Below are positions 36,394 through 48,164 of a DNA stretch of 64,000 nucleotides, in pieces. The notes under the pieces are model-generated. The model did no database searches and was not told the DNA's origin. It saw only the letters and a list, made by a program, of their open reading frames with translations. The position numbers and the translations under genes were made by a program. Position 1 is the stretch's first letter, and every line of letters starts with the position of its first letter. This stretch comes from Myrmaecium sp. VS I D KN 1 (lineage: Eukaryota; Ascomycota; Dothideomycetes; Valsariales; Valsariaceae), in assembly GCA_019775845.1 (NCBI GenBank), contig JADQAV010000035.1, positions 1 to 64,000 on the forward strand. The letters run 5' to 3'.

Positions 36394-37869
36394 GCTATGC
36401 TATGTATGTGCGTGTAGGGGTGTGTGAGAGAGCGGGAGAGAGAAACCGCTAGGGAGAGCGCGCGTAAACGTCGGAATATGGAGGTTGCGTGCGCAGCGAT
36501 GGCGATCGCGAGAGCAGTTAGGCAGGCAGCCCGCCAGCTATATAATGTAGCTTGTCGATGACAGGTGCAAGATGGCCTGAGGAGTACCGGTAGATTGGTC
36601 GGTCAGGTGTGACAGCGAGTTAAACAGCTGGCAGGCGGCTGTTGGTGGTGAGGGAGGAGAGGATGGGAGATAGATCGATTTGTTGAGGAGGGAGGTAGGT
36701 AAGTTCAGTTATAGTATGTACATGGATGTGGCCGCGATGTACCGTATCCCAGGAGGACGTCTCTACGGTGGATTCTATAGCGGAGGTCCACGGTGCCGAT
36801 GACATAAACGCATCTAAACGCACCCGTGGGGCACCCGCTAGAACTTACTCTCGCACCTTAACGTTCTCCTATGCTAACCGGACTAGTACTTGACAGGATG
36901 AAGTACAGGATGTAATTTACCTACGGCAATGTAAAGCATTTCGCCTGCCCAATCATGATGGAAATCGCTTTCATTTCAATGGTTTAAAGGCAATGCGGGA
37001 AGTTCCCCGGACTCTCCACTCCAGGCACAGTCATGTCCATCCGAGCGCCGCTTTCAGGCAGATCAGGCAGACAAGGCAGCTGCCTTCCTTCTCTCCCTCT
37101 CTCTTTACCTTCAAGTACGGAGTACCTTACTTACATCTTACTCTTGCTACTACCTCAAGGATAAGGTAGAGCAGATACTACTACAGGAGTACCTCCCGGG
37201 CGTGACCGCATAGTATTGTACATCCATACTGTGTACTACCGGACAACGCAGCCTGGGTTCCCTTGCTGACTCATCATCCACCTTCCTCAGCTATTCCTCC
37301 TGCTCGTTCCCTCAGAATAGGGACGGATACTCACAAACTGCCTTACCGTATCTACATCCTCATCACCACCGCATCCCCTGTCGACATCCCTAGTATCTCT
37401 TTTGTTGTTGTGCTCTGCTTGCTCGAGTACTTCGCCGACCGCTCTGCATCCTTTCGTCTCGCCTGCACCGCTGCTCGCTCCCATCGCTCAGCTACGGCAG
37501 GCACATCTTTGGCCTTCCGACAAGACCGGAGAAGGTTGTTGGACATCCAAAACGCCCCGTTATATCATCCTCCAGCCTTCGTCAGTAGACATACTACTTT
37601 ACCTTCAAACTTCGAGTCGGCTTGGTTGGAGTCCGAGTAGTACGAGTGGCAGGTGGCAGGTGGTAGTAGTACAGTACTGGTACCCACCAGCCGCTTATCG
37701 CAGCAATCTTATCGTCACCGCTTTGACGCTCATGGGACGCCAGCTCGACGTACCCGAGCACCTTGTTCACCGACCAGACTCAGCTCCCTTCTACTCCGCA
37801 CCCTCCATTTTCACCTTCACCCGCTGCCCGTGAGACATCCTCCTCCCTCTCACCGGTCCGCATCACAGC
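36394..37869. promoter_or_regulatory. Divergent promoter region of the Rab and CTL genes
   Basis: About 1.5 kb between divergent start codons. It has several TACGGAGTAC-like and GGTAGTAGTAC words, a CT tract at 37,090-37,110 and a long CT-rich leader before the CTL start. No open frame has family likeness. Confidence 0.55.
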
Positions 37870-40307
37870 ATGTTCTCCGAATGTGAGTCTCTCTTCCCCA
37901 CCATGTCCCTCATCACCGCCATCACGAGTCCTCTGTCTCAAACCCCATCCCGATCCGGCTCCTCTCGCGTGACTGACCAGCCTACTACACCACCGTAGAT
38001 GCCTCCCGATTCTTAGCACAGTCGCAGTCGCGGCTACCTCATCCCGATAGCTCCACTCCCCATCGAAACCAAAACCGCGCAGACCGCTATCACCGTTCTT
38101 CCCGTCCGTCGGCCTCTCGTTCCCACCTGCACCGGCCTTCTAACATGGGTAATCCATACCACCCGAGCGCATCGCACACCTCGCGGTTCGCATTTGCCTC
38201 CAGAACTTCCAACGCACCCGCTCCCTTGTTCTACAGCGCCACCGACGAGTTCAGGGAAGAGGACGACGGAGAGGAGCACGAAAGAGAGCTCGCGGAGACC
38301 TACGCTTTGCAGCAGTCCCGCCGGCAGTTTGGAGCGAGCCACCTTACAGAATCGTCGAACGAAGACGATGATGGCATACAACAGTCCGGACACAGTGATG
38401 AGGATGACAGCGAAACACCGGGGTTTGGCAGACCTCGAGGCATCCGGAGCTCATGGACCGGCGGCAAGGCTGGAAAGCGAGGACGATCGACCATGAACGA
38501 GACCATCACCGAAGGAGATGAGCGGGAGCATAGTGTGCCTGCTTCGGAAGCGAGTGCACGGAGCAGCAAGGGGAAGGGCAAGCTGGTGGATGTTGAACTG
38601 GCATCCACCGTGAGAGGCAGCGAGGACGAGTTGGATGACGAACCTTCGGGGTTAATAGAAAACGATGACTACCCACCCGCATTTCAACAGTTTCGCAAGC
38701 CGCCCCCGCTGAGGACAACTCTGCCTATCCCACAGGAAACCGACGAAGAGGCTCTACTTGCTGGGCCACGGCCGATCAGTCCGGACAGGGAGACGGTACC
38801 GGACGCGCCAGAAGTCATCCAAGCTCCGGACGGCCCTAAGCATGATCCATTCTGGGCACAGCTGTTTATGATCACGAAAGCCTCCCTCCTCGGCTGCTCA
38901 TTCTTGGTGTGGCTGTTCACAGAGGAGAGCAAAAGGCCGATTGGACAAGACACCATATACACTGTGCTCCATGCATCGTTTAGATTGTTGGCTGTATATT
39001 CCTTGGTCTCGGTCATCGTGGGATCGCTGTGGCTGGCCCTGCTGCGGTCATTTGTGCGACCACTGGTCTATGTCATCCTCGTCAGCGTTCCGAGCGTACT
39101 ATTCTCCTTCTGGTTATATCCATTTATTTCAAGCTATCAGGGGTCCTGGGAGGGCCACAGTTCTCAGGATAAGGCCATGCGGTGGTTTTCGTTTCTCCCC
39201 TTGGCTTTCGCCGTCATCTGGGTCTATTGCGTGTGGAAAGCACGACTCTTCCTCAACCGTTCCATCGAGCTTCTCGAGTTCACTGGCAAAGTCCTCGCCG
39301 CCGAGCCGCCCCTCATCCTGGTTGGCTTCGCAACCCTGGCCGTCCACATCCTCTACTCCTGGCTGTGGATCCTTCTTTTTACCCGTCTCTTCTTGGAAGG
39401 GCACTTTCAGCAAAAGACGTTCATCATCCCGACCACCACCTGGTGGCTCGGCGTCGCCTACGTCATCGACTACCTGTGGACCATGGGCGTCATCTCCGGC
39501 ATCCAGCGCTGCACCACCGCCGCCACGGTGAGCACGTGGTACTTCCACCGGAACGCCGTGCCTGCGCCGTCCCCTCGCGCCATCGTCACCGCATCCCTCA
39601 CTCATGCCATCGATCCCATGCTCGGCCCTATCTGCCTCTTCACCTTCCTCTCTCTCGCCATCCGGCTCCCTCTGCTGGTCCTGCCTCCTCGTCTGGCTCG
39701 CCTGCTCACCAGCTGCCTCTACACCTGCTTCCCCACCCCGCTCACGACCGTCACCAACCCGCTCGCCCTCACCACCGCGGCCGTGCACTCCCTCCCCCTC
39801 CTCTCGGCCGCACGGCACCTCAGCCACATGCAGTTCATCTCCTCCGCCACGCCGACCACGACGCTGGGTCCGCGCACGGCCCAGCACCCGGGCGGCCTCA
39901 CCCACTACCGCCTCACCAAGCTGCTCCTGCACGCCATCCGCTACCTCATGGCGCTCGCGCTCGGCTACGGCGGCTGGGTCGCGACGGCCCGCCAGGTCGC
40001 GCTCCCCGGCGTCGCCGCCGCCGCCCCGCACACGGGCAGCGCGTACGCGTACGTCATCGGCCTGCTGAGCGCGGCGCTCGGCTGGGGCGTGCTGGGCGCG
40101 GTGGAGGGCGTCGTCGGCACGGTCCTGGATGCGTTGGTGGTGTGTTGGGCGGCGGAGCGGGGTGCCGGCGGGGTTGGCGAGGTGCGGTATTGTCGCGAGG
40201 CGGGCGCGGTGTTTGGGGATGGTGGTGGTGGTGGTGGTGGTGGTGGTGGTGATGGGGTAGGAGTGACGGGAAGGAGAGCGGGGGTGGTGGTGGGGAGGTG
40301 GAGTTGA
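37870..40307 (+). CDS. Choline-transporter-like (CTL/SLC44, Pns1) membrane protein
   Basis: Exons 37870-37882 (13 nt) and 37999-40307 give 773 residues. The first exon encodes only MFSE plus one base. Splicing at 37998/37999 yields MFSEYASRFLAQSQSR, and an alternative CAG at 37980 would add five residues in frame. About 290 acidic, Ser-rich and probably cytosolic residues come first. A polytopic membrane region of roughly ten segments follows (from about 295, FMITKASLLGCSFLVWLF), with the CTL signature around WTMGVISGIQRCTTAATVSTWYF. Fungal members are plasma-membrane proteins of uncertain substrate, and choline transport has not been shown for all. The C terminus ends in a run of ten Gly encoded by a GGT microsatellite. 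If the first exon is wrong, translation could begin at the ATG at 38145. Confidence 0.88.
40221..40250 (+). repeat. (GGT)10 microsatellite coding for poly-Gly
   Basis: Ten exact GGT units near the 3' end of the CTL coding sequence. Length changes here would keep frame and alter only the Gly run. Confidence 0.95.
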
Positions 40308-41069
40308 GCTTTTGGTCTTTCTGGTCTTTCTGGTTTTGTTTTTTCCTTTTCGTTATTCTTTCTTGCTACCTACAGTACTTCTTTTTACCGGCGAGATGAG
40401 GCTGGTTTGGATGACGCTTTGGGCGTGAAGGAGCATACGAAGCTGCGGTATGGGGGTGGGTTGGAGAGATGTTGCGCGGTCTTCTGGTTCAGGGGGAGTG
40501 GCATCTTTACCTGTGTCTTTTTCGCTTCATTCTTAGCTCCCCCCCCTTCATTTTCGGTTTATCGGGGTTTGATGATCGCTTCGGTTTCCTTGTTATACTT
40601 TTCCTTCGGAATTATTTTTCTTTCGGGGTTTTTGGGGTTTTCTGTTGGGCTAGGGGAATCCATACGATATGATATGGTATGCTACGAACGATTACAACGC
40701 ATGACTGAGTGAGAAGAAGCAGAGAGAGGGGCGTGAGGGAAGGGGGTTTGGGGGGTGGGGTATTAGGTACTTTTTTTGGTTCTTCGTCATTATTATATGA
40801 TACTTATTTATGGATCGGATCAGTATGGATCAATGGCATATTTTATATTACTATATAAGATACCTACTCGTAGCAGGGTGTGTGAGTGTTTCGTGACTTG
40901 TGTGTATATTCATCCCATCCTGCCACGTCACCTTCGGGGAAAGAGATACTAGCCAGGTACTTACATATAGAAAATTTTCATGAGGTAGATACCAAAAGCA
41001 AGAGCTCAAGAAACAAAAACCCACCCCTCCCACCCCTCCCACCCCTCCCCCAACCATCACCATCCCCGC
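40308..41069. other. Convergent 3' flanks of the CTL and eIF2D genes
   Basis: No gene is seen. The left part is T-rich. An AT-rich patch with TTATTATATGATACTT and similar words lies at 40,785-40,865 and suits 3'-end formation on both strands. The right end is a CCCCTCCCA tract just after the eIF2D stop on the minus strand. Confidence 0.7.
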
Positions 41070-43245
41070 TCAACGCTTCCTCCCCTTCGTCCGATCCAGC
41101 ACCTCCACCCACGCGGGGACCCGCACGCCCCGCCTCTCCAACGCCTTCACCACCGCCTCCCGCTGCGGTCCCTGGACCATAACCTCGACCACGGGGTTTC
41201 GCGGGGAAGATCCGGCGACACGCTCCAGACCCGTGGCCCCCGCACAGGTTTTCCGCAACTCCTCGGCCAGCGCGGCGGGCGCGATGTGGTACGCTTCGAG
41301 GTTGCGGATGGTGGTCACGGTTTTGTGGCCCGTGCGGGTGGCGAGGGTGATCTGGATCGGGGGTGCGGGGCCCGGGGTGGGTTTGCTGCTGGATGGGGCG
41401 CTCGGACTGGCGTCCTCGCGGATGATGTGGTGGAAGCGGGTGCAGCTTTCTTGGACGCGGGCGAGGAGGGCGTCGCGGGGGATGGTGCGGGTGCTGGTGG
41501 TGCTGTTGGTGGCGTTGCCGTCGGAGGAGGAGGAGAAGAAGGTGTTGGCGAGGAAAGGGTTGAGGGTGAGGAGACGTTTGTTGGCGGGGCAGGCGAGCTG
41601 CTCGGCTTCGATGTAGCGGTCAATGATGGGGCGGAGGTCGGCGGCGGTGTAGAATGCCCGCGGGTCGGCGTTGACGGTAGTGAAGAGGGGGGCGTGCTTG
41701 TCTTTGGGTCGGTAGAGGTCCAGACGCTTCAGCTTCTGGCCGATGGAGGGGTCGCCGTTGCTGTCCGGGGCGGGGGCGTCGGTGGCCTTGTCGCCGCGCG
41801 CGAGCGAGGTGCCGGCGGCCGCGGCGGAGGAGGAAGAGGAGGCGGTGGTGGTTTTCTGGGGGAGCGGGTAGGGCTTGAAGGTTTGGATGGCGGTGTCTTG
41901 GAAGTCGATGTCGAGGATGATGACCTCGTTGCCGTCGCGGTCCTTGGACTTGACGATCTTCTGCTTGTCGAGGTACTTGATGAACTTCCTGATGTTCTTC
42001 CAGGACGTCTTCTTGATCTGGAGGAAGTTGGCGTGCGCGGGGGTGTAGGTGGGGAGGAAGGGCTGGACGAGCATCGACACGACGAAGGATTGGGTGAGGG
42101 GAAACTCCAGACCGTAGTTCGGTGCGTTCTTGTTCTGCTCCATGTAATGGTGGACTCCGTACAAGAAGGCTTTGCGGAAGGCGTCATCGATTTCTAGAGC
42201 ACGTCAGCATCAACGTGAATACCAAGGGAAGTGATCCTACCTTTGGTGGTCATCTGCACGTCCACCGTCTCGAGAAGATCGTCTGCGGGAGCAGCACCTT
42301 CCTGGCTCACATCCACATCGTCTTGCTTCCGTTCAGCCTGATCCCCCTCCAGCGGCACACCGCCCTCGTCGTGATCGTCCACAGTCAAACGTTCCGTCCT
42401 CTCAGCCAAGTCCTCCGGCTCACCGTCATCCCACCCATCCAACGCTGCAGGCGGGGGAACACCAGGCTTGCCCGTATTGCTCCACGCCCATATCTCATCC
42501 CCCGCCCAATGAAACGTCTGCACAGCATGGCCCCGCGCGCCCTGCACCTCCTTCAGCGCGCTCACGTCGATCTCACACGTACCCACGGCCATGGGCACGC
42601 TCGGGTTCTCCAGGCTCGCCACCGCGACGATGGCGCCCTTTGTGGCTTTGGCGGGGAACGGGGGTCCCCGCTGCAGGCCCGGAGTCATGAGGTCGGCGCC
42701 GCCTTGCAGCTTCTCGACGACGAAGGACGGGGTGTGTAGGAGGGGGATGATGCCGGGGTTGCGCCAGAGGGTGTAGACTGTGGGAGCGGTGGGTTAGTGT
42801 GGACAGCTACACGCGGAGGGGGGAGTGAAGAGGGCTGACCGGTTGGGTACATCTTCTCATCGACCTTGACCCAGAGAATCCGGAGATCGTCGCTGCCAGG
42901 GTGGGCGCCCGCGTAGACGGTGCCGGAGACCTGCTTCAGGTCCGGACCGACGGTGGTGGTGAAGCGGGCGGAGAGGGCGTTATCCGGCAGCAGGGCGTTC
43001 CGCAGGCTGGCCAGCGCGGCGGTGGCCGCGGCCTTGCCTTCTGGGTCAGCGGCATCGGACGGAGCTGGCGGTGTCGGCAGCTCGATGGCTAGGTCCTGGA
43101 TGATCTTGTCGGCCGTCTTGCGGCGGTCGGAGGACCGAAGAGGGGCGAGAGGCTTGATCTGTGGGCGTGCGGGGAGGATCAGTCAGCGATGTGGAGTGAA
43201 TGAGTGAGTGCTTGTCTTACTTACCTGAGGCTTCTTCTTGAACAT
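41070..43245 (-). CDS. TMA64: Translation initiation factor eIF2D (Tma64)
   Basis: Minus-strand exons 43245-43225, 43158-42840, 42777-42241 and 42193-41070 give 666 residues. The first exon encodes only MFKKKPQ. The three introns are 47-66 nt. The protein has the eIF2D layout: an N-terminal domain containing LRILWVKVDEKMYPTVYTLW, a PUA-type RNA-binding domain (IVAVASLENPSVPMAVGTCE), a winged-helix/SWIB region (FLQIKKTSWKNIRKFIKYL) and a C-terminal SUI1 domain from about residue 570 (RTGHKTVTTIRNLEAYHI). eIF2D binds 40S ribosomes and takes part in tRNA removal, ribosome recycling and non-canonical initiation. It is longer than yeast Tma64 (565) because of acidic and Ser/Ala-rich linkers. Confidence 0.93.
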
Positions 43246-43963
43246 GGCGGCTGTGAATCGGAGGCGGATTGGAGGTGGAAGGAAAAAGACCTGAGGGCCC
43301 AGCGGGGAAGCAGCTCGGCGGCGGTGCAATAGGCACCGGTGACGTTAGGTGTTGGTGCCTGAGGTTTTCGATTCCCCGCATCTCAGGTCTCTGCCTGAGC
43401 AAGCAAGGCTGTGAATATTTATGGGATGCTTCCGGATACAGGAAGAATCGTATTGCATATGCACTTACGGTACTTAGGCCTAAGGTACGCGTTAGAGCAT
43501 TAAGATAGGTACTAATATCACCCTTATGCGAAACGTCCTCAGTACTTATTTAATTTGATTATGATACAACGATCAAGTCCGTTATTCCGGAGCGATAAGT
43601 ACTGTATGCCATCCTAGAGAACCGTCATCTGTCCCACCGGAAAAAGTCATCCAGTGACGGACGACCCAAGTAACCCAAGGCCAACGATACATCGACGAGG
43701 TCGGTACCACCACCAATCATCCACCCCGGATTTCCCCTCACCAACCCTCACGTTCGACAGGGAAGTCCATGGACGTGAATCCTGCGGGGTAGGATCCAAT
43801 GTATTTCCAAGCAAGCCTTCACGTTATCTGCCGTCGTGATACCAATGTGAAGCTCGTCCATCCTATTTAATGTAGGTAAGCTCTCCCTCCGCACTCTACT
43901 GGGATTTATTCGCACCCCTTCTGTCCTTCCTTCCGCCCTCTTAAGACCATAAACATCCTGACC
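43246..43963. promoter_or_regulatory. Divergent promoter region of the eIF2D and cyclase genes
   Basis: The 718 bases between two divergent start codons hold both promoters. A TTATTTAATTTGATTATGAT patch near 43,543 is the most AT-rich part. A CT-rich leader runs from about 43,885 to the cyclase start. No further gene is seen. Confidence 0.6.
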
Positions 43964-45443
43964 ATGAGTAACGAGGGCACAGCCACCACCACCGCCGCCT
44001 CCGCAATCCCATGGCACCCGGATCGCACCAGCTTCCCCACCCGAAAGGAGCTGCCCAAGATCGCGGGGGCCCCGGACGAGGCCGCCTGGGTCTGGGGTAA
44101 AGACGACAACGCAAGTCTTTCCTGCCAGCCATCGTGATACCTCGGCCAGTTCATTCACGCTCGATCCCTGACTTCCGTCCAGATCGGTCGTCTCAACCTC
44201 CTCACACCCTCCCGCGTCGCCGCCGCCGCGGCCAGTGAGATCAAGCTCGGAGAGATTATACCAGTCAAGTAAGAGCTACACTGAAGACCGCGGAAATCCC
44301 CCCGCCGCCCTTTCCTTCCCTTCCGCACCCGCGGACTACGGCAGTACCTTACTAACCACCCCATCCCTCCGCCGCCCCAGCCTCCCCCTCCAACTCCCCT
44401 CCCCACCCGCCTTCGGCCGGGAACCCTTCCGGCACACCATCAAGCCCATCGCCGATGGCTCCTGCTACGACGACCTGTACGAGCTGAACACCCAATCCGG
44501 CACCCAATGGGACGGCTTCCGGCACTTCCCCCACCTCGCCACGGGGTCCTTTTACAACGGGGTAAGCCCCCTTTCTCCCCCCTTCTTCTGGGGGAGCCAC
44601 CCACCGCTCACCCAGCCCGGCCGGGCACTGGACAGTGCACAGCCGCCGACATCCTCGGCCCCGCCGCGAACGTCGACAGGTGCGGCATCCACCACCTCGC
44701 CGCCCACGGCATCGCGGGCCGGGGCGTCCTGCTTGACTACCGCGGCTACGCGCGCGCGCAGGGGAGGGACTACGATCCCTTTGACCGCCACCCGATCACC
44801 TACGCGGATTTGGTCGCGTGCGGCCGCGCGCAGGGGCTGGATATCCGTCCGGAGGCGCAGGGCGGGGATATCAAGGTAGGCAGTCCTCTTTTCGTCGTTC
44901 CCATCCATGACCGGAGGAAAAAGAGGGGCCGCTAACCAGGAGACTAGGTCGGAGACATCCTCCTCGTCCGCAGCGGCTGGACGGAAGCGTACCACGCCCT
45001 CACCGCCACCGAGCAGGACGCCTTCGCCCGCCGCGCCTACGCCATCCCCGGGGGCGGCGCCCTCCGCTACGCGGGCCTCGAGCAGGAAGAGTGCATCCTT
45101 GATTGGTTGCACGACTCCTACTTCGCGGCGGTTGGCGGGGATAGTCCGACGTTTGAGGCGTGGCCGACGGAGAAGCGTAAGCCCCCCCCCCCCCCCCCCC
45201 CCCCCCCTCCTTTCCCTGGAAAGCCTCGTGCGGCTGATGAGGGATGTGCTGTATGTTATAGCGTACTACCTGCACGAATCCATCCTGGCGCTTTGGGGCA
45301 TGCCGTTGGGGGAAATGTTGGATTTGGAACGCTTGGCGGACCGGTGTGCGAACCTGGGTCGGTGGACGTTCTTTTTTACGAGCGTGCCGGATCATTGTTT
45401 GGGTGGGGTGGGTGCGCATGTGAATGGGCAGGTGATTTTGTGA
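43964..45443 (+). CDS. Cyclase-family protein (kynurenine-formamidase-like metal enzyme fold)
   Basis: Six exons, 43964-44110, 44183-44268, 44381-44561, 44636-44875, 44948-45176 and 45262-45443, give 354 residues. Intron 1 starts with GCAAGT, a GC-AG intron. Using it gives WVWGKDDNIGRLNLL, the expected family start. Intron 5 holds a C26 run. Family marks are IGRLNLLTP, LNTQSGTQWDGFRHF (the metal-site region), GVLLDYRGYA, GDILLVRSGWTEAY and the C-terminal LALWGMPLGEMLDLERLA. The fold is that of PF04199 cyclases, which include bacterial kynurenine formamidase and many fungal proteins of unknown substrate. The classical HxGTHxDxxxH metal motif appears as the fungal QSGTQWDGFRH variant, so the reaction is unknown. 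The last exon acceptor (TTATAG) is the least certain boundary. Confidence 0.85.
45182..45207 (+). repeat. C26 homopolymer inside cyclase intron 5
   Basis: Twenty-six consecutive C begin five bases after the GT of the fifth intron. The exact length may be an assembly estimate. Confidence 0.9.
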
Positions 45444-45777
45444 GGGGAGGGAGGGGGAGGGGAGGGAGGGTTGTGGGAGTGGAAGAGAAATTTTCTGAAG
45501 ATGACGAAGGAGAAGTGGAAGGGAGGACGTATGTCGTTTTTCTTCCCGATTTCTTTTTATTTTCCTTTTGTGATGGAAAGGCTGGCCTTGGGCTGATAAC
45601 CTCCCTCCGGCCGTGCATGAATGTATGGATTTATGGATGTATATCCACACGCTGTTGCGGCTGCGGCTATCCGTGACTGCTGCTCCTGTCGTCGGTCTGT
45701 ACATACGTATGTACGGTATCCCGATTGTCGCCGGTCCGGCCCGTACCCGTGCCGTACCTAGCCTTTGATTGATGATA

Positions 45778-45905
45778 GATCGATGGACGGACAGAAAGAC
45801 AGAAGGACAGAAATATCGACTGAAAGATAGGGTGGAAAGACAGAAAGAGAAGTAGATAGACAGGTTGAAAGACAGACGGATAGACGGATAGACAGACCAA
45901 CGGGA
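45778..45905 (+). repeat. Degenerate GACAGA/GATAGA tandem tract
   Basis: Repeated 4-8 base units of the types GACA, GAAA, GATA and GACG fill about 130 bases, purine-rich on the plus strand. It looks like an old, diverged microsatellite. Confidence 0.75.
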
Positions 45906-46808
45906 CAGGATGAGACGAGACATTCGTTTTCTCACCGAACTCATTCGACTCCGGGCTTCCGGTTCGTTTTTTTGTTCGATGTTCGGCTTGGTGTCCGATG
46001 TCTGCTATCTGATATCTGATGTTTGATGTTTGATGTTTTGGTTTGGATTTTGAAGTTTGATCTTTGGTTTGGTGATCAGTGTTTGGTGCTTGGCTCCGTT
46101 TCATGAAGTCATTGTTGTTCTCCATTGGCTTTTTTTTATCATCGTTATTTTCTCTTTTTAAGAAAAGAACCAGAAAAAAAGGGGGAAAAAAGGAAAGAAA
46201 AATTAGGGTTTCTTGTTTTTCTTATTGCGTGCGCGGATGGTAGATATAACAGGAGATAAGGAGAAGAGAGGAGAGGAGAGAAGTGTGAATGTTCTTTGTA
46301 TTCAGGACGGTCTTTGGATGAGTAGGGAAAAAAGCGTTTTCAGTCATTTTCTCTTCAACAAAATGACCTGGCGCCGGCGGTGTAGGTATAGAATGGATGT
46401 GTGCGAGAAAGAGAGAAGGGTTCCATGTTCTAAGTTCGAACTCAAGATCGAGGGGTTCCGGTTGCTACGGATGTGATGGGTTTGATGGATGTGGTCCGGG
46501 GAGTGGGGGGGGGATGTTTTGTTTCAGAGCTGTTTTGAGATGTTGGGAGGCTGGGAAGGGGTTAGGGGGGATGGAAAAGACGTGGGAGAGGGAGGAATTG
46601 AAACAGATGGTAAGGGGAAAACGAAACAATAGAAACCACAGTGACTTGGAAATGATGTTGTCGTGGTGGTGGTAATGGTGGTGGTGAGGGATGGAAACCG
46701 CAAGCGCCTGATGCACTTATCTCATTAATCAGACTCCCCTTTGCCGACAGTGGTATTCTGCAGACACCAGACCCCATCTGGCAGAAAACTGAAACTATCG
46801 TAGGGGCG

Positions 46809-47086
46809 TCTGAGAGCAAATGGTCGCAGTTTTAGTAGTACTCCGATAAAAGAGATCCTTTTTTAATACTCTTAGGCGTCTTACGCTAGGCCTTAGTTTT
46901 TAATTAAGGTAAGTATAGATATATTTAAATCTCTAGAATACGAAGTTTATATATATATAAGTTAGAAGAATCCGTAGGCTTAATTTAATATCGAAGTATC
47001 GGCTTAGAAATAAGGCGTTAACTTAGGTACTCTAATAACTTTTGAGATTTTAGTAGGGGAAAAACTGGCGACTATTTGCCCTTAGA
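46809..47086. mobile_element. Decayed non-autonomous DNA transposon (MITE-like) with imperfect terminal inverted repeats
   Basis: The left end at 46809-46833 and the reverse complement of the right end at 47086-47062 both read TCTRAGRGCAAATRGTCGC, then an optional C, then AGTTTT. The differences are three G/A transitions and one single-base gap in about 25 positions. The inside is about 278 bases in all, very AT-rich and without coding capacity, unlike the GC-rich flanks. G/A-type differences and a TpA-rich interior fit repeat-induced point mutation, a fungal defence against repeats. No clear target-site duplication is left, so the superfamily cannot be assigned. Confidence 0.6.
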
Positions 47087-48158
47087 TCCTCGTACAGCTT
47101 TTACAAAATCAGCCGCTAGGGCCTACTCAGGGAAAGCGTGGCCACGATTTATAGCACTCACCACTCACCACCACCACCACCACTGGCGACAACGAGGGCC
47201 TGAGCCACTGAGATAACTGAGGCACAAGCGCAGCGGAATCCAACATCCACCGCCTCTCCTTCCCTCCAGAGGATCCGGGAAGTGGACAGCGGGACCCGTA
47301 GGAGGGCATCAATGCGCCTGAGGAATCGATATCTACCACAGGGGAGGCTCCAGCGAATATTTCCACCAGTTGGAAGATGGAAGCGGCGGAGATTTCTTTT
47401 TGAAACGCAGACGCCGCGGAGTGATCTGTCTCGAGCGCTACTGTACTTTATTGTAGAGCTTCTCCTGTATATCTGCGGGTTAGTAGTAAAAGTTGATGAT
47501 TTCTCTTATATATTAGGGGGAGCGGTATATTAGATTTTGATTATTAGCGACATGAGGAAGTCGAGTGGCTTCTTTTCCAGGGGGACTTGCGGTAAGCGGT
47601 GAATGAAATGCCTCCGAACCTCAGGAGGTGCGAGGGTCGAGGTGCGGTGCGATGCATATCGGAGCGGCGGCAACGGCTGTTAAGCGGAAGGGCATGGACC
47701 TCTCAGACGATGAGTGGTACGGAGGTACTTACTGTTTGTACAATATGTATCGAAGGAGGATTTTGGAGCGGGGGAGTGGAGGTCGTGAGGGGGAAAAGAA
47801 AGGATCGTGGTCGTTTCAGGATGAGTGTTGCGGCGCTTTTCGGCTCTAACGAGGCTCGGGAATAGGCCGAGGCTTGCATAAGGTAGGGGGTACTTCTTCA
47901 TCGTATCATACTGTACAATACATTTTTCGTACAGACATGTCGAGATCGGACGGCCAGATACGATCATCGATGGCGACAATCACGGGAGGCCTTGGAAGGG
48001 CCAGGGATAGGCATGTATTGTAGATGAGCGGAAGGGTTGAACTTTCTCTGAACAGGTACGTACGGTACCTGACAGGCCACCGGATGTAAGCATAAATGTA
48101 AGCAGCGTCCGAATAGCCTCAACTGTCAGCGGAGTCTGGCCGTCGGTGAAGGACGGAG

Positions 48159-48164
48159 GTGGGG
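48159..48164 (+). promoter_or_regulatory. Possible CreA carbon-repressor site upstream of the AA9 gene
   Basis: GTGGGG matches the SYGGRG consensus bound by the carbon catabolite repressor CreA/Cre1, about 710 bases before the AA9 start. The consensus is short and the surroundings are G-rich, so a chance match is quite possible. Confidence 0.3.

Noticed and set aside
39129-40031. A 300-codon minus-strand frame opposite the CTL gene
   Set aside because: Charged low-complexity shadow. The opposite strand encodes membrane segments and the CTL signature.
41286-42197. A 303-codon Gly/Val/Glu-rich plus-strand frame
   Set aside because: It is the antisense of eIF2D exon 4. The composition is typical of a shadow frame.
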